From assembly GCA_003559755.1 (NCBI GenBank), contig PWKM01000308.1, forward strand, positions 1-10,583: 10,583 bases of DNA, given 5' to 3'. Every line of letters begins with the position of its first letter. Positions within the stretch are counted from its first letter, which is position 1. Positions 1 to 6,474 of this stretch are shown here, piece after piece. Under the pieces are notes generated by a model that worked only from the letters and a program-made list of their open reading frames with translations, had not been told where the DNA came from and made no database searches. The stretch comes from Planctomycetota bacterium (GTDB lineage Bacteria; Planctomycetota; PUPC01). A program made the position numbers and the translations under genes.

Positions 1-5
1 CCAAG

Positions 6-14
6 TTATCCACA
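6..14 (+). promoter_or_regulatory. DnaA box, perfect consensus
   Basis: The sequence reads TTATCCACA, an exact match to the high-affinity DnaA box TTATNCACA. It is the first of the cluster, 33 bp before the second perfect box and in the same orientation. Confidence 0.7.
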
Positions 15-38
15 ACTCAGCCAAACATACCGCAGAGC

Positions 39-47
39 TTATCCACA
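39..47 (+). promoter_or_regulatory. DnaA box, perfect consensus
   Basis: This is a second exact TTATCCACA on the same strand as the box at 6-14. Two perfect 9-mers within 42 bp are unlikely by chance, which is the main support for origin-like function. Confidence 0.7.
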
Positions 48-65
48 AGAAGAGTGTGGGTACTT

Positions 66-74
66 TGTGGAAAA
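66..74 (-). promoter_or_regulatory. DnaA box, one mismatch
   Basis: The minus strand reads TTTTCCACA, one mismatch from TTATCCACA. It faces the two perfect boxes, so the cluster contains boxes in both orientations. A weaker two-mismatch site (TTATCCCCC on the minus strand) follows at 89-97. Confidence 0.45.
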
Positions 75-190
75 CCTTTGGGTTAGCGGGGGGATAACTG
101 GTTGATTAATCTGGCATCGATCTTGAATCATTCGGCCTGCGGCTCGGCCGCCTTTGGGTAACAGGACTTATCACCAGTTCCATCCAAAGG

Positions 191-199
191 TTATCCCCA
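191..199 (+). promoter_or_regulatory. DnaA box, one mismatch
   Basis: The sequence reads TTATCCCCA, one mismatch from TTATCCACA. A two-mismatch site, TTATCACCA, lies 23 bp earlier at 168-176. This is the recognisable box closest to the AT-rich tract. Confidence 0.4.
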
Positions 200-285
200 G
201 GCAGACCAAACCGACCATAAATCATAATACGCTCATGTATATGCCCTTACGTCCAAATTGAGCCGGTAATCCAAATACGCACAGC

Positions 286-340
286 CCTTATTACTATGAT
301 TATTACTTTAATAAATATAGAAGAAACATCATAGAACAGA
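286..340. other. AT-rich unwinding-element candidate with tandem 12-mers
   Basis: By hand count 43 of 55 bases are A or T, rising to 29 of 33 at 288-320. The tract opens with two adjacent 12-mers, TTATTACTATGA (288-299) and TTATTACTTTAA (300-311), identical at 10 of 12 positions. This recalls the AT-rich 13-mers that E. coli oriC melts. Its place beside a DnaA-box cluster supports a role as duplex unwinding element. It could also hold a promoter reading rightwards into the inverted repeat at 348-417. Confidence 0.5.
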
Positions 341-347
341 GAGAGCG

Positions 348-417
348 GAGCGTGGAGGATTGCAAGAACGGAAGTCCGGACAATCGCGGGGGGAACTTGT
401 CATCCGACCCGACGCTC
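348..417. repeat. Imperfect inverted repeat; possible structured RNA or terminator
   Basis: Nested complementary blocks run inwards in register. GAGCGT (348-353) pairs with ACGCTC (412-417), GGAT (357-360) with ATCC (402-405), and CAAG (363-366) with CTTG (396-399). Small internal loops separate them. The enclosed 29 bases include the palindrome GTCCGGAC (374-381). The right arm overlaps the stop codon of the phosphatase gene, so the minus-strand operon transcript would end in this structure. That suggests a terminator or 3' stabilising stem, but no clean U-tract follows on either strand. A small structured RNA is an alternative. I match it to no known RNA family. Confidence 0.4.
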
Positions 418-1693
418 AATCGAACTCTTTCACGATATCGAGCAGGATGACCGTCATGTCGTCTGCCGGGTTTCCGCCTGACAGGGAGAGAGCGGTATCA
501 ACGATCTCATCGGCCAGCTTATTCGGGGCCGTGTCGTAGTTATTGCGTAGGATTTCGCGCAGCCCCTCGACCCCCAGCATATTCCCCTTCCGGTCGTTCG
601 CCTCGATGATCCCGTCGGTGTAGAAAACGATCCGGTCGCCCGGATGAATGGACTCCACATCCTGCCCGGTCCCCACCACGCAGTCTTCGGTCGCTCCCAG
701 CATGATATTCTGAGAACGCAGTTCGCGGAGGTTGTGGGACGAGCAGCATTGGAGGATCGGCGGCGGATGCCCCCCGCCGGCGTAGGTGATCGTCTTGGCC
801 TGGTAGTCGACCATGGCAACGAATGAACTGAGCAGGATGGCCAGCGGCTGGAACTGCTCGTGGAAGAGTTCGTTGAGCATCCGGATAATCGTCAGCGGCT
901 GGACGAACTGCTCGAACCCGGTGTTCTCCTGTCCGCGCAGCACGGGGCGAAGGTGAGAACTGACGATCTCGGCGACCAGGGCCGACGCAATCCCGTGCCC
1001 GGTCACATCGCAGATGGTGATGTAGCACAGGTCGGGCGAGACGGGGAACAGCCCGGCGTGGTCGCCCCCCACCCCAGTGGTTGGTTCGTACCGGACAACC
1101 GCCCGAAAGTGTTCGGTCTTGAACGAGTCCGGTATGAACCGCCGTTGCACGAGCTCGGCCAGGGCCAGGTCGCGCTCGAAGGTCTTCTGCCGCAATTCGA
1201 GCTGATGGTTGATCTCGCTGAGGTGGCGCTGGCTCTTCCGGACATACGCCGAGGCCTGGGTCGCGACCGCATTGTCGAACGCTTTGAACACGCAGGATTC
1301 CGCCTGCCGGACTTCTTCGGCGGACAGTTCATCGCGTTCGAACGCACCCCAGATCAGTTCGTGGACCGCGTCGCGCAGGATGGCGAGAATCTGGCTGGCA
1401 TCGGAGATGTTCAGGCCGGTCGCGAAGTTCAACTCGCCGACCTCGTTGTGCCATTCGGCCGCCGCGCCGCCGAAATCGAGCGCCGAGACGCGGAAGACGG
1501 AAATCGCCTGCCGAAGCCATTCGTCGGACTTCACGATGTCGAACCGCTCGATCAATTTTTCCAAGGCCGGGCACGAAACGATCCGCCGCCGGCATTGGTC
1601 GATCAGGTCGTTGATGTGGACCTGAATCAGGCGGTTGATGGTCTCGCACGCCCGTGGAGTCGCATCCGCGTTGTCGGGACAAGAATCGGCCAA
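416..1693 (-). CDS. RsbU/SpoIIE-type PP2C serine phosphatase
   Basis: This 425-aa cytoplasmic protein is predicted to remove phosphate from phosphoserine or phosphothreonine, typically on a STAS anti-anti-sigma partner, using two Mn2+ or Mg2+ ions. Residues about 15-150 form a helical domain resembling the sensory N-termini of RsbRD-like proteins (weak match). A likely coiled coil at about 150-180 leads to the PP2C domain from about 180 to 421. The VQRRFIP entry motif, VGGD (metal ligand D211), DVTGHG (D229), GGGHPPP (306-312), YTDG (D360) and DDMT (D411, D412) are all present, so the enzyme looks active. I chose TTG at 1693 because GAAGGA sits 8 nt upstream and this places the gene 13 nt after the preceding stop. 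A longer TTG start at 1723 (435 aa) would overlap that gene by 17 nt and lacks a clear ribosome-binding site. It is last in the operon, and no RsbW-like kinase or STAS partner is in the window. Confidence 0.88.
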   Translation of the reverse strand: MADSCPDNADATPRACETINRLIQVHINDLIDQCRRRIVSCPALEKLIERFDIVKSDEWLRQAISVFRVSALDFGGAAAEWHNEVGELNFATGLNISDASQILAILRDAVHELIWGAFERDELSAEEVRQAESCVFKAFDNAVATQASAYVRKSQRHLSEINHQLELRQKTFERDLALAELVQRRFIPDSFKTEHFRAVVRYEPTTGVGGDHAGLFPVSPDLCYITICDVTGHGIASALVAEIVSSHLRPVLRGQENTGFEQFVQPLTIIRMLNELFHEQFQPLAILLSSFVAMVDYQAKTITYAGGGHPPPILQCCSSHNLRELRSQNIMLGATEDCVVGTGQDVESIHPGDRIVFYTDGIIEANDRKGNMLGVEGLREILRNNYDTAPNKLADEIVDTALSLSGGNPADDMTVILLDIVKEFD

Positions 1694-1706
1694 GGTGTCT
1701 TTCCTT

Positions 1707-2642
1707 CTAGGGATGATTGACAATATTCCGAATCAGCCACCGGCCGTCCGGCTTCTGGACGAGCTCGAAGCGGACTTCGCGGGCCAACGAAGCGTAACCA
1801 CGGCGACCGATCGCGAGGAGATCGCACTGAGCGATCGCCTTCTCCAGGTCCACCTCGTCGATTAGGATAATCAGGGCGCCGGCGAGGTGAAGCTCGGTCA
1901 CGCCCTCCGACGCGAATCCCCGTGCTCCCTCGGACTCGATGGTCTTCAGATAGGGGGATTCGTCTTTGCCCAACTCCAGCAGTTTTTCCAACTCGCCCGC
2001 ATTGAACAGCTCGATGTATTGCTTAACGGCCTCCCGGGCTCTCGATTCCGGCTCACGTTCCGCGACCTTCTCCTCGACGAGTTGTTTGAACACTTCAAAT
2101 TCTTTCTGGACGGCCCGGTATCTCGCTTCATCGACGGGTTCTTCGAGGCGGAACAGGAACGCCAGTTCTGCTTCCCACGCATCGAGCCGCAGCAGGAGGA
2201 CCCGTCGCGGCTGGATGGCGACTGCGTTCTGAACGTACGCAGGCAGCAGTTGGTTCAAAGCGGCGAGTGCGCCATCGGTGGGCGGGCCAATCTGGCTGAT
2301 AAGCACGTGCTCGATGCCCTCGGCCGCGACCTCGGCCGCCCGGTCAGTACGCCCCTTGATTTGCAGCGCGTTCGTCTTGATGAAATATGCATCCCAGATG
2401 TATTCATCGACCTCGGACACGTCGATGACCCGTTTGCACAGTTGGATGGCACGCGATGGGTCTATGGGGTCTTGCTGGTAGAGATGACGGCGGGCGTTGA
2501 TGAGGTGCTTTCGGGCCTCGGCGGCGGTAAGCACGTCGGGCGCAATGCCGGTAAAAGGCAACCGCGGCACGCAGGCCAGGCCGATGGCGGCCAGGCCGAG
2601 CGCCAGAACCAGGCGGGGCAGGATAAAATCATCTCTCGGCAT
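1707..2642 (-). CDS. Lipoprotein with helical repeats and C-terminal NTF2-like domain
   Basis: I do not recognise a named family. The 311-aa product starts with a signal peptide and an acceptable lipobox (IGLAC, cysteine 24), so it is probably a lipid-anchored envelope protein. Residues about 39-112 are helical and TPR-like (AEARKHLINARRHLYQQ, then a second helical hairpin). A charged helical stretch at about 170-200 leads into about 201-311, which looks like a SnoaL/NTF2-type domain: AREAVKQYIELFNAGELEKL, then strands ending in KPDGRWLIRNIV. Such domains usually bind small ligands or partners. ATG 2642 is preferred because GGAG lies 10 nt upstream; TTG 2681 would add 13 residues but has no ribosome-binding site. 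The start overlaps the end of the membrane-protein gene by 14 bp, implying translational coupling. The phosphatase follows 13 nt after the stop. Confidence 0.75.
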   Translation of the reverse strand: MPRDDFILPRLVLALGLAAIGLACVPRLPFTGIAPDVLTAAEARKHLINARRHLYQQDPIDPSRAIQLCKRVIDVSEVDEYIWDAYFIKTNALQIKGRTDRAAEVAAEGIEHVLISQIGPPTDGALAALNQLLPAYVQNAVAIQPRRVLLLRLDAWEAELAFLFRLEEPVDEARYRAVQKEFEVFKQLVEEKVAEREPESRAREAVKQYIELFNAGELEKLLELGKDESPYLKTIESEGARGFASEGVTELHLAGALIILIDEVDLEKAIAQCDLLAIGRRGYASLAREVRFELVQKPDGRWLIRNIVNHP

Positions 2643-3114
2643 CAGCGGCGTTCTCCGTATCCCGGGCGATGGTCCCGACAAACCAGCCGACGTACGCGCC
2701 GAACGCGTAACGCAGTATTTTCAACCACACCGACGGACGGAACAAGGGGGCGGCCCGGTACATAATGAAAGAATCCGATGTGTCCACAAGCGAACGCGCC
2801 GCACGGGGCCAATCGTCGTACGGGATTTCTCCGAGCAGCCAGAGCAGGTCGCCGAGCAGCATGGCCCCGATCGCCGCGGCGAGCGCCCAGCGGCCGCGCC
2901 GTGCCCGGTCGGAAGGGCTGAAGGCCCAGATGCACAGACCGCCCACCAGCGCCGCCGCCGGTTCGTAGGCCTCGATCTGCCATCCCGGTACCCGCACGAT
3001 ATAAAAGAACAGAGAGACCATAAAGCCGCCGGCCGCAATACCGACCGCGGTACCCGCCAGATTCAATTGCCGATCCGGATCGACCTCGAACGCATCCCCT
3101 TCTACGGGATTCAA
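2629..3114 (-). CDS. Four-helix integral membrane protein of unknown function
   Basis: The 161-aa protein has hydrophobic segments at about 19-40, 49-66, 76-94 and 130-149. The positive loop RARRGR (about 70-75) between the second and third segments suggests a cytoplasmic loop, giving both termini inside and one longer external loop at about 95-129. I recognise no catalytic motif or named family. Translation appears to start at TTG 3114, which overlaps the stop of the upstream lipoprotein gene as TTGA. AAAGGG lies 5 nt before this start. The downstream gene overlaps its end by 14 bp. Packed between two lipoproteins and upstream of a phosphatase, it is a candidate membrane partner in the same envelope module. 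This is inference from operon structure only. Confidence 0.75.
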   Translation of the reverse strand: MNPVEGDAFEVDPDRQLNLAGTAVGIAAGGFMVSLFFYIVRVPGWQIEAYEPAAALVGGLCIWAFSPSDRARRGRWALAAAIGAMLLGDLLWLLGEIPYDDWPRAARSLVDTSDSFIMYRAAPLFRPSVWLKILRYAFGAYVGWFVGTIARDTENAADAER

Positions 3115-4817
3115 TCCTGCCCTTTCTCGATCAGCAGTTGATGCGGCCTTTCCATGAAAACCCGGAGATCGTCCTCCGAGCCGTCCTGTAGTCGCTCGGC
3201 GGTCTGTGCGGCATCCATCATCGTGCTGTACAGAGCGAGCTCCTCCATCCAGTTGTATAACTGGATCGCTTCGCCCCGGCCCGCTTGGCGGATGCGGCTC
3301 ATATAATGACGGACTTGCATTTCGGAGGACCGGCGGAGCACCGGGAGTTCGACACCCGGCGTCTGGAGAAATCCGACCACATAGTTAAGCCAATCCGGTT
3401 GAGTGTGAAGGACACGCCATTCGTCCTCGATGGCGGCGATACGGCCCACCATCGTGGTCTGCACCATACGAAGCTGGAGCATGAAACTCAGGGCCTCGGC
3501 GTAAGCCGGCCATTCGCGCCGGGCCAGCGAGCGGAGGATGTACAGCCCCAGGGCCTGGGACCCCGTCGCCCGGATGTTGTCGGAGGCCAGAACCGTCACC
3601 AGCATCTCGGCCTCCTTGTGGCTGGCCTCGACCAGATCGTCATAGACCTCCGCCAGGAAGTTCACCGAACGGACGAGATGGTCTTCCCAGGCCTGGCGCA
3701 GCAGTTTCTCTCGCTCCTCCTCGGGGATCTCCGGGTCGAGCTCGGGGCGCGGTCGGTGGAGGCAGTCCTGAAACAGCCGCCTGATCGCCGCCGCACAAAG
3801 CTCCCCCTGCCCCCGGAGGGCCAACTCGCGTAGATAGGTTCGGGCCTCGTCGGTCAACGGCCTGGGCAGCCGCAAAATCAGGGCTCGGCAGAAAGCAACG
3901 TCCTCGGGGTATGCCCGGCAGGCCCGAATCATTGCATCGGTGGCCGGCTCCCGGTCGGCGCCCGTGTATGTGTCGCGGGCGAGCGGCTCGGCGACCAGCA
4001 TCCGCATCCGGGGGTCGGGGTCCATCAGGAGCTTGGCCAGGCGGTCGGGGGAAGGCGGCCGGGACGGCGTATCGAATACGGACCGCGACCCCCAGTGCAG
4101 AAACCAGACGGGCGGGCTGAGCAGGACGCGGAACGGAAAGAGCGCACACTCGGTGTAGTAGCCGCGGTCGGTCGGCTCCCAGATGATGTCCGCCGTGTCG
4201 TAGACGGCGTCGTCGATGGCGTAAAGAGGATGCACTACCAGGGCGTCCAGAGCCCCGCCTACAACGTAAGCAGGGGCCAGCAACGGGGCGGCCGCCACCC
4301 GGCCCAGCGTGCTCTCGGGCACCAGGTTGTTCTGGATGAGATTAATGACTCGTCGGTTCCGGGGGTTGGACATGGCAAAGATGGTGTCCGCAGAAACGTC
4401 GGGCGGCCGCGCTCGCGGTTCACGCGGCGGGCCGGGGTCTGCCAACTGTTCCACGTCGAACAGAGTGCGCCCGACCCAGATCACCGAGAACGCGATGGGC
4501 GTGCCCACCGCCTTCAGGGGGAACTCGATCAGGTGCTGCGAGAACGGCTTGTCCGGCTGTGCCCAGATCAGATTCCAGGTGTCCACACCGGCCAGACCGC
4601 CCGCCTGGATCGGATGCAGCACCACAATGTCGAGCGCGCCCCCGACGACCGACAGCGGGACCGTGACCGGCGCGAGGGCGACCTGTGCGGTCCGAGACTC
4701 CGGCTGCAGATTCTGGTCGAGGAAGGTAAGGAGCGGGGTGTTCTTCGGGTTCTGGAACGCGCACCCGGCGACCAGCGGGGCGAACACCACAAACGCAGCC
4801 AGCAGATACTTGTGCAT
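3111..4817 (-). CDS. Large lipoprotein with a gapless internal duplication
   Basis: This is a 568-aa predicted lipoprotein of unknown function and first gene of the operon. The signal peptide ends in a canonical lipobox VAGC (cysteine 19). Residues 35-121 and 163-249 are two copies of one module at a constant 128-residue offset, with no insertions or deletions. By hand count 34 of 87 positions are identical, including NL.PES, VVGGALD, HP, DT....IW, FP, W..R and FD. The remainder, about 255-568, is helical; RLAKLLMDPDPRMRMLVAEPLA looks HEAT-like. Start ATG 4817 is chosen because GGGAGG lies 8 nt upstream and the signal peptide begins there; the open frame runs on to 5033 but without such support. 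A promoter candidate precedes it. The duplicated module vaguely recalls short YceK/YidQ-type lipoproteins, but I would not assign it. Confidence 0.82.
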   Translation of the reverse strand: MHKYLLAAFVVFAPLVAGCAFQNPKNTPLLTFLDQNLQPESRTAQVALAPVTVPLSVVGGALDIVVLHPIQAGGLAGVDTWNLIWAQPDKPFSQHLIEFPLKAVGTPIAFSVIWVGRTLFDVEQLADPGPPREPRARPPDVSADTIFAMSNPRNRRVINLIQNNLVPESTLGRVAAAPLLAPAYVVGGALDALVVHPLYAIDDAVYDTADIIWEPTDRGYYTECALFPFRVLLSPPVWFLHWGSRSVFDTPSRPPSPDRLAKLLMDPDPRMRMLVAEPLARDTYTGADREPATDAMIRACRAYPEDVAFCRALILRLPRPLTDEARTYLRELALRGQGELCAAAIRRLFQDCLHRPRPELDPEIPEEEREKLLRQAWEDHLVRSVNFLAEVYDDLVEASHKEAEMLVTVLASDNIRATGSQALGLYILRSLARREWPAYAEALSFMLQLRMVQTTMVGRIAAIEDEWRVLHTQPDWLNYVVGFLQTPGVELPVLRRSSEMQVRHYMSRIRQAGRGEAIQLYNWMEELALYSTMMDAAQTAERLQDGSEDDLRVFMERPHQLLIEKGQD

Positions 4818-4848
4818 CGTCGTTTCCTCCCGAATGATATAAAAAAAC

Positions 4849-4877
4849 ATCTTACCAGCCCCCCTGCTCCATATCAA
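4849..4877 (-). promoter_or_regulatory. Promoter candidate for the lipoprotein-phosphatase operon
   Basis: Read on the minus strand, TTGATA (4872-4877, 5 of 6 to the sigma-70 -35 box) is followed after exactly 17 bp by TAAGAT (4849-4854, 4 of 6 to the -10 box). A start site near 4842 would give a leader of about 25 nt containing the strong GGGAGG ribosome-binding site. It sits just upstream of the first gene of the operon. Confidence 0.5.
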
Positions 4878-4931
4878 GCAGATCAACCGCGCCGGCGGGA
4901 ACGCACAACTGCATCGCCCCCCGGCGATTGT

Positions 4932-4970
4932 GGCGGCCCAAGGGCCCGCCCAGCCGCTCATCGCAGCGGC
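4932..4970. repeat. Two adjacent GC-rich hairpins between divergent promoters
   Basis: The first is GGCGGCCC (4932-4939), two bases, then GGGCCCGCC (4942-4950), pairing with one bulge. The second is GCCGCT (4953-4958) and AGCGGC (4965-4970), a perfect 6-bp stem with a 6-nt loop. They lie between the two outward-facing promoter candidates, ending 5 bp before the tldD -35 box. They could be operator dyads or simply a product of GC-rich sequence. Confidence 0.3.
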
Positions 4971-4975
4971 GGGAC

Positions 4976-5003
4976 TTGCACGCCGGGACGATTGGCATAC
5001 AAT
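4976..5003 (+). promoter_or_regulatory. Promoter candidate for tldD-tldE
   Basis: TTGCAC (4976-4981, 3 of 6 to the -35 consensus) is separated by 16 bp from TACAAT (4998-5003, 5 of 6 to the -10 consensus). A start site near 5010 would leave about 22 nt before the tldD ATG, room for its AAGGGAG site. The alternative in-frame ATG at 5002 lies inside this -10 box, which argues against it as the gene start. Confidence 0.45.
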
Positions 5004-5031
5004 GGCACCGTCAAACGAAGGGAGCAGGCAC

Positions 5032-6474
5032 ATGCACGAACTTGTAGAACGGGCAGTTGGTGCGGCGACATCGGCCGGGGCATCTCACGTCGAGGCCCGG
5101 CTGGTCTCCGACATCGAGGAGAATTTTCAGGTCAAGAACGGCGCACCGGTCGCCGCGTTGCAGTCGGCGACGGAGGGGCTCGGCGTCCGGGCCATCGTGG
5201 ACGGCGCCTGGGGCTTCGCCGCCGTGCAGGAGCTGTCGAACGACGGGGCCGAGCGGGCAGCGACACAAGCGGTCGAGATCGCACGGGCCAGCGCCGGCGT
5301 CATCAAGGAGCCGGTCAAGCTGGCCGACGCTCCGGTCGTCGAGGGCACCTACGTAACCCCGCACGAGACCGACCCCATCGAGGTGCCGGTCGAGCGAAAG
5401 ATCGACCTGCTCATGCGGGCCGACCGGGCGCTCCAGGGCCAGCCGGACGTCAAGATCACGCAGGGATTCGTCCGCACATTTCGAAAGCGGACGTTCTTCG
5501 GGAACTCGGCCGGCTCGGAATACGACCAGACCATCCTCAAATGCGGCGGCGGCATCATGGCCATCGCCGTCCGCGACGGCGAGAGCCAGGTCCGAAGCTA
5601 CCCCGGCTCGCCCCGCGGCCTGTTCCACACCGCCGGGTTCGAACACGTCGAGGGGCTCGGGCTCGAGGACGCCGCTCCCCGGGTCGCGGAAGAGGCCCAG
5701 GCACTGCTCTCCGCACCGACCTGCCCGGCGGGCAGGCGAGACGTGATCATCGGCCGCATCCAACTCGCTCTGCAAATCCACGAGTCCATCGGACATCCCA
5801 TCGAGCTGGACCGGGTGTTCGGGAGCGAGGCGGCCTATGCCGGGACCAGCTTCCTGACCCCCGACAAGCTCGGCTCGTTCCGGTACGGCTCCGAGGCGGT
5901 CAACATCGTCGCGGACGCGACCACCCCCGGCGGGCTGGGCACGTTCGGATGGGACGACGAGGGTGTGCCCGCCCAATGCGTGCCGATCATCGAGCAGGGC
6001 CGGTTCGTCGGATACATCTCGGACCGCGAGAGCGCGGCAAAGCTGGGCACGAAATCGTCCGGCGCCGCCCGGGCCGACGGATGGGGGGCCCTGCCCATCG
6101 TCCGGATGACGAACATCAACATCCTCCCGGGCGACTGGGAGCTCGACGACCTGCTGGCGGATACCGAAGGCGGGCTGTTCCTCGATACCACCCGATCGTG
6201 GTCGATCGACGACCGCCGGATCAACTTCCAGTTCGGGACCGAGGTCGCCTACGAGATCGAGGGCGGCCGGCTGGGCACCCTCTACAAGAACCCCAGCTAC
6301 ACCGGCATCACCCCCGAGTTCTGGGGCTCCTGTGACGCCGTGTGCAACGAGAACCACTGGATGATATTCGGCACGCTGAACTGCGGCAAAGGCGAGCCGG
6401 GCCAGACGGCACACGTCGGGCACGGCGTCGCCCCCACCCGCTTCCGAAATGTACAGGTTGGAGTTGTCCGATGA
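5032..6474 (+). CDS. tldD: TldD metalloprotease subunit
   Basis: The 480-aa protein is the zinc-bearing subunit of the TldD/TldE heterodimeric protease, which in E. coli processes the microcin B17 precursor and degrades unfolded peptides such as CcdA in the cytoplasm. The HExxxH metal motif is intact (HESIGH, H250, E251, H255). The third ligand of the family, a C-terminal cysteine, is present in NCGKGEPGQ (C451). The tail VGHGVAPTRFRNVQVGV is typical of TldD, and the length fits the family (about 460-480). ATG 5032 is chosen because AAGGGAG ends 7 nt before it; an open frame back to 4930 has no such site. The last four bases overlap the tldE start as ATGA, so the two are translationally coupled. 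Nothing nearby looks like a modified-peptide precursor, so a housekeeping role is more likely. Confidence 0.93.
   Translation: MHELVERAVGAATSAGASHVEARLVSDIEENFQVKNGAPVAALQSATEGLGVRAIVDGAWGFAAVQELSNDGAERAATQAVEIARASAGVIKEPVKLADAPVVEGTYVTPHETDPIEVPVERKIDLLMRADRALQGQPDVKITQGFVRTFRKRTFFGNSAGSEYDQTILKCGGGIMAIAVRDGESQVRSYPGSPRGLFHTAGFEHVEGLGLEDAAPRVAEEAQALLSAPTCPAGRRDVIIGRIQLALQIHESIGHPIELDRVFGSEAAYAGTSFLTPDKLGSFRYGSEAVNIVADATTPGGLGTFGWDDEGVPAQCVPIIEQGRFVGYISDRESAAKLGTKSSGAARADGWGALPIVRMTNINILPGDWELDDLLADTEGGLFLDTTRSWSIDDRRINFQFGTEVAYEIEGGRLGTLYKNPSYTGITPEFWGSCDAVCNENHWMIFGTLNCGKGEPGQTAHVGHGVAPTRFRNVQVGVVR

Larger units (their letters stand above)
1..345. other. oriC: Putative chromosomal replication origin (oriC-like region)
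   Basis: This gene-free segment combines the usual parts of a bacterial origin. Two exact DnaA boxes (TTATCCACA) lie at 6-14 and 39-47. One-mismatch versions lie at 66-74 (minus strand, TTTTCCACA) and 191-199 (TTATCCCCA), and two-mismatch versions at 89-97 (minus) and 168-176. An AT-rich tract at 286-340 (about 78% A+T by hand count) follows and contains two tandem 12-mers. The rest of the window is GC-rich, so the tract stands out. I see no open reading frame longer than a dozen codons here. That DnaA binds such clusters and melts the adjacent AT-rich DNA is established; that this is the functional origin is inference. The region may extend leftwards beyond the window. The alternative is a DnaA-regulated or DnaA-titrating intergenic region. 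Confidence 0.6.

Noticed and set aside
368..383. CGGAAGTCCGGAC resembles the conserved P4 strand of RNase P RNA (GGAAAGTCCGGGC)
   Set aside because: One base of the core is missing. I found no matching 3' P4 strand or other conserved RNase P regions, and the space before the phosphatase gene is far too short for RNase P RNA.
860..1720. Long plus-strand open frame of 286 codons opposite the phosphatase gene
   Set aside because: It is the antisense shadow of a gene with intact PP2C motifs; its protein shows no domain and low-complexity, arginine-rich composition.
4095..6335. 746-codon plus-strand open frame across the lipoprotein gene, the intergenic region and tldD
   Set aside because: It crosses two real genes in wrong frames and a promoter-rich gap, and the product is arginine/glycine-rich noise.
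5011..6423. 470-codon minus-strand open frame opposite tldD
   Set aside because: High GC content removes stop codons on the opposite strand. tldD carries all family motifs, while this product matches nothing.
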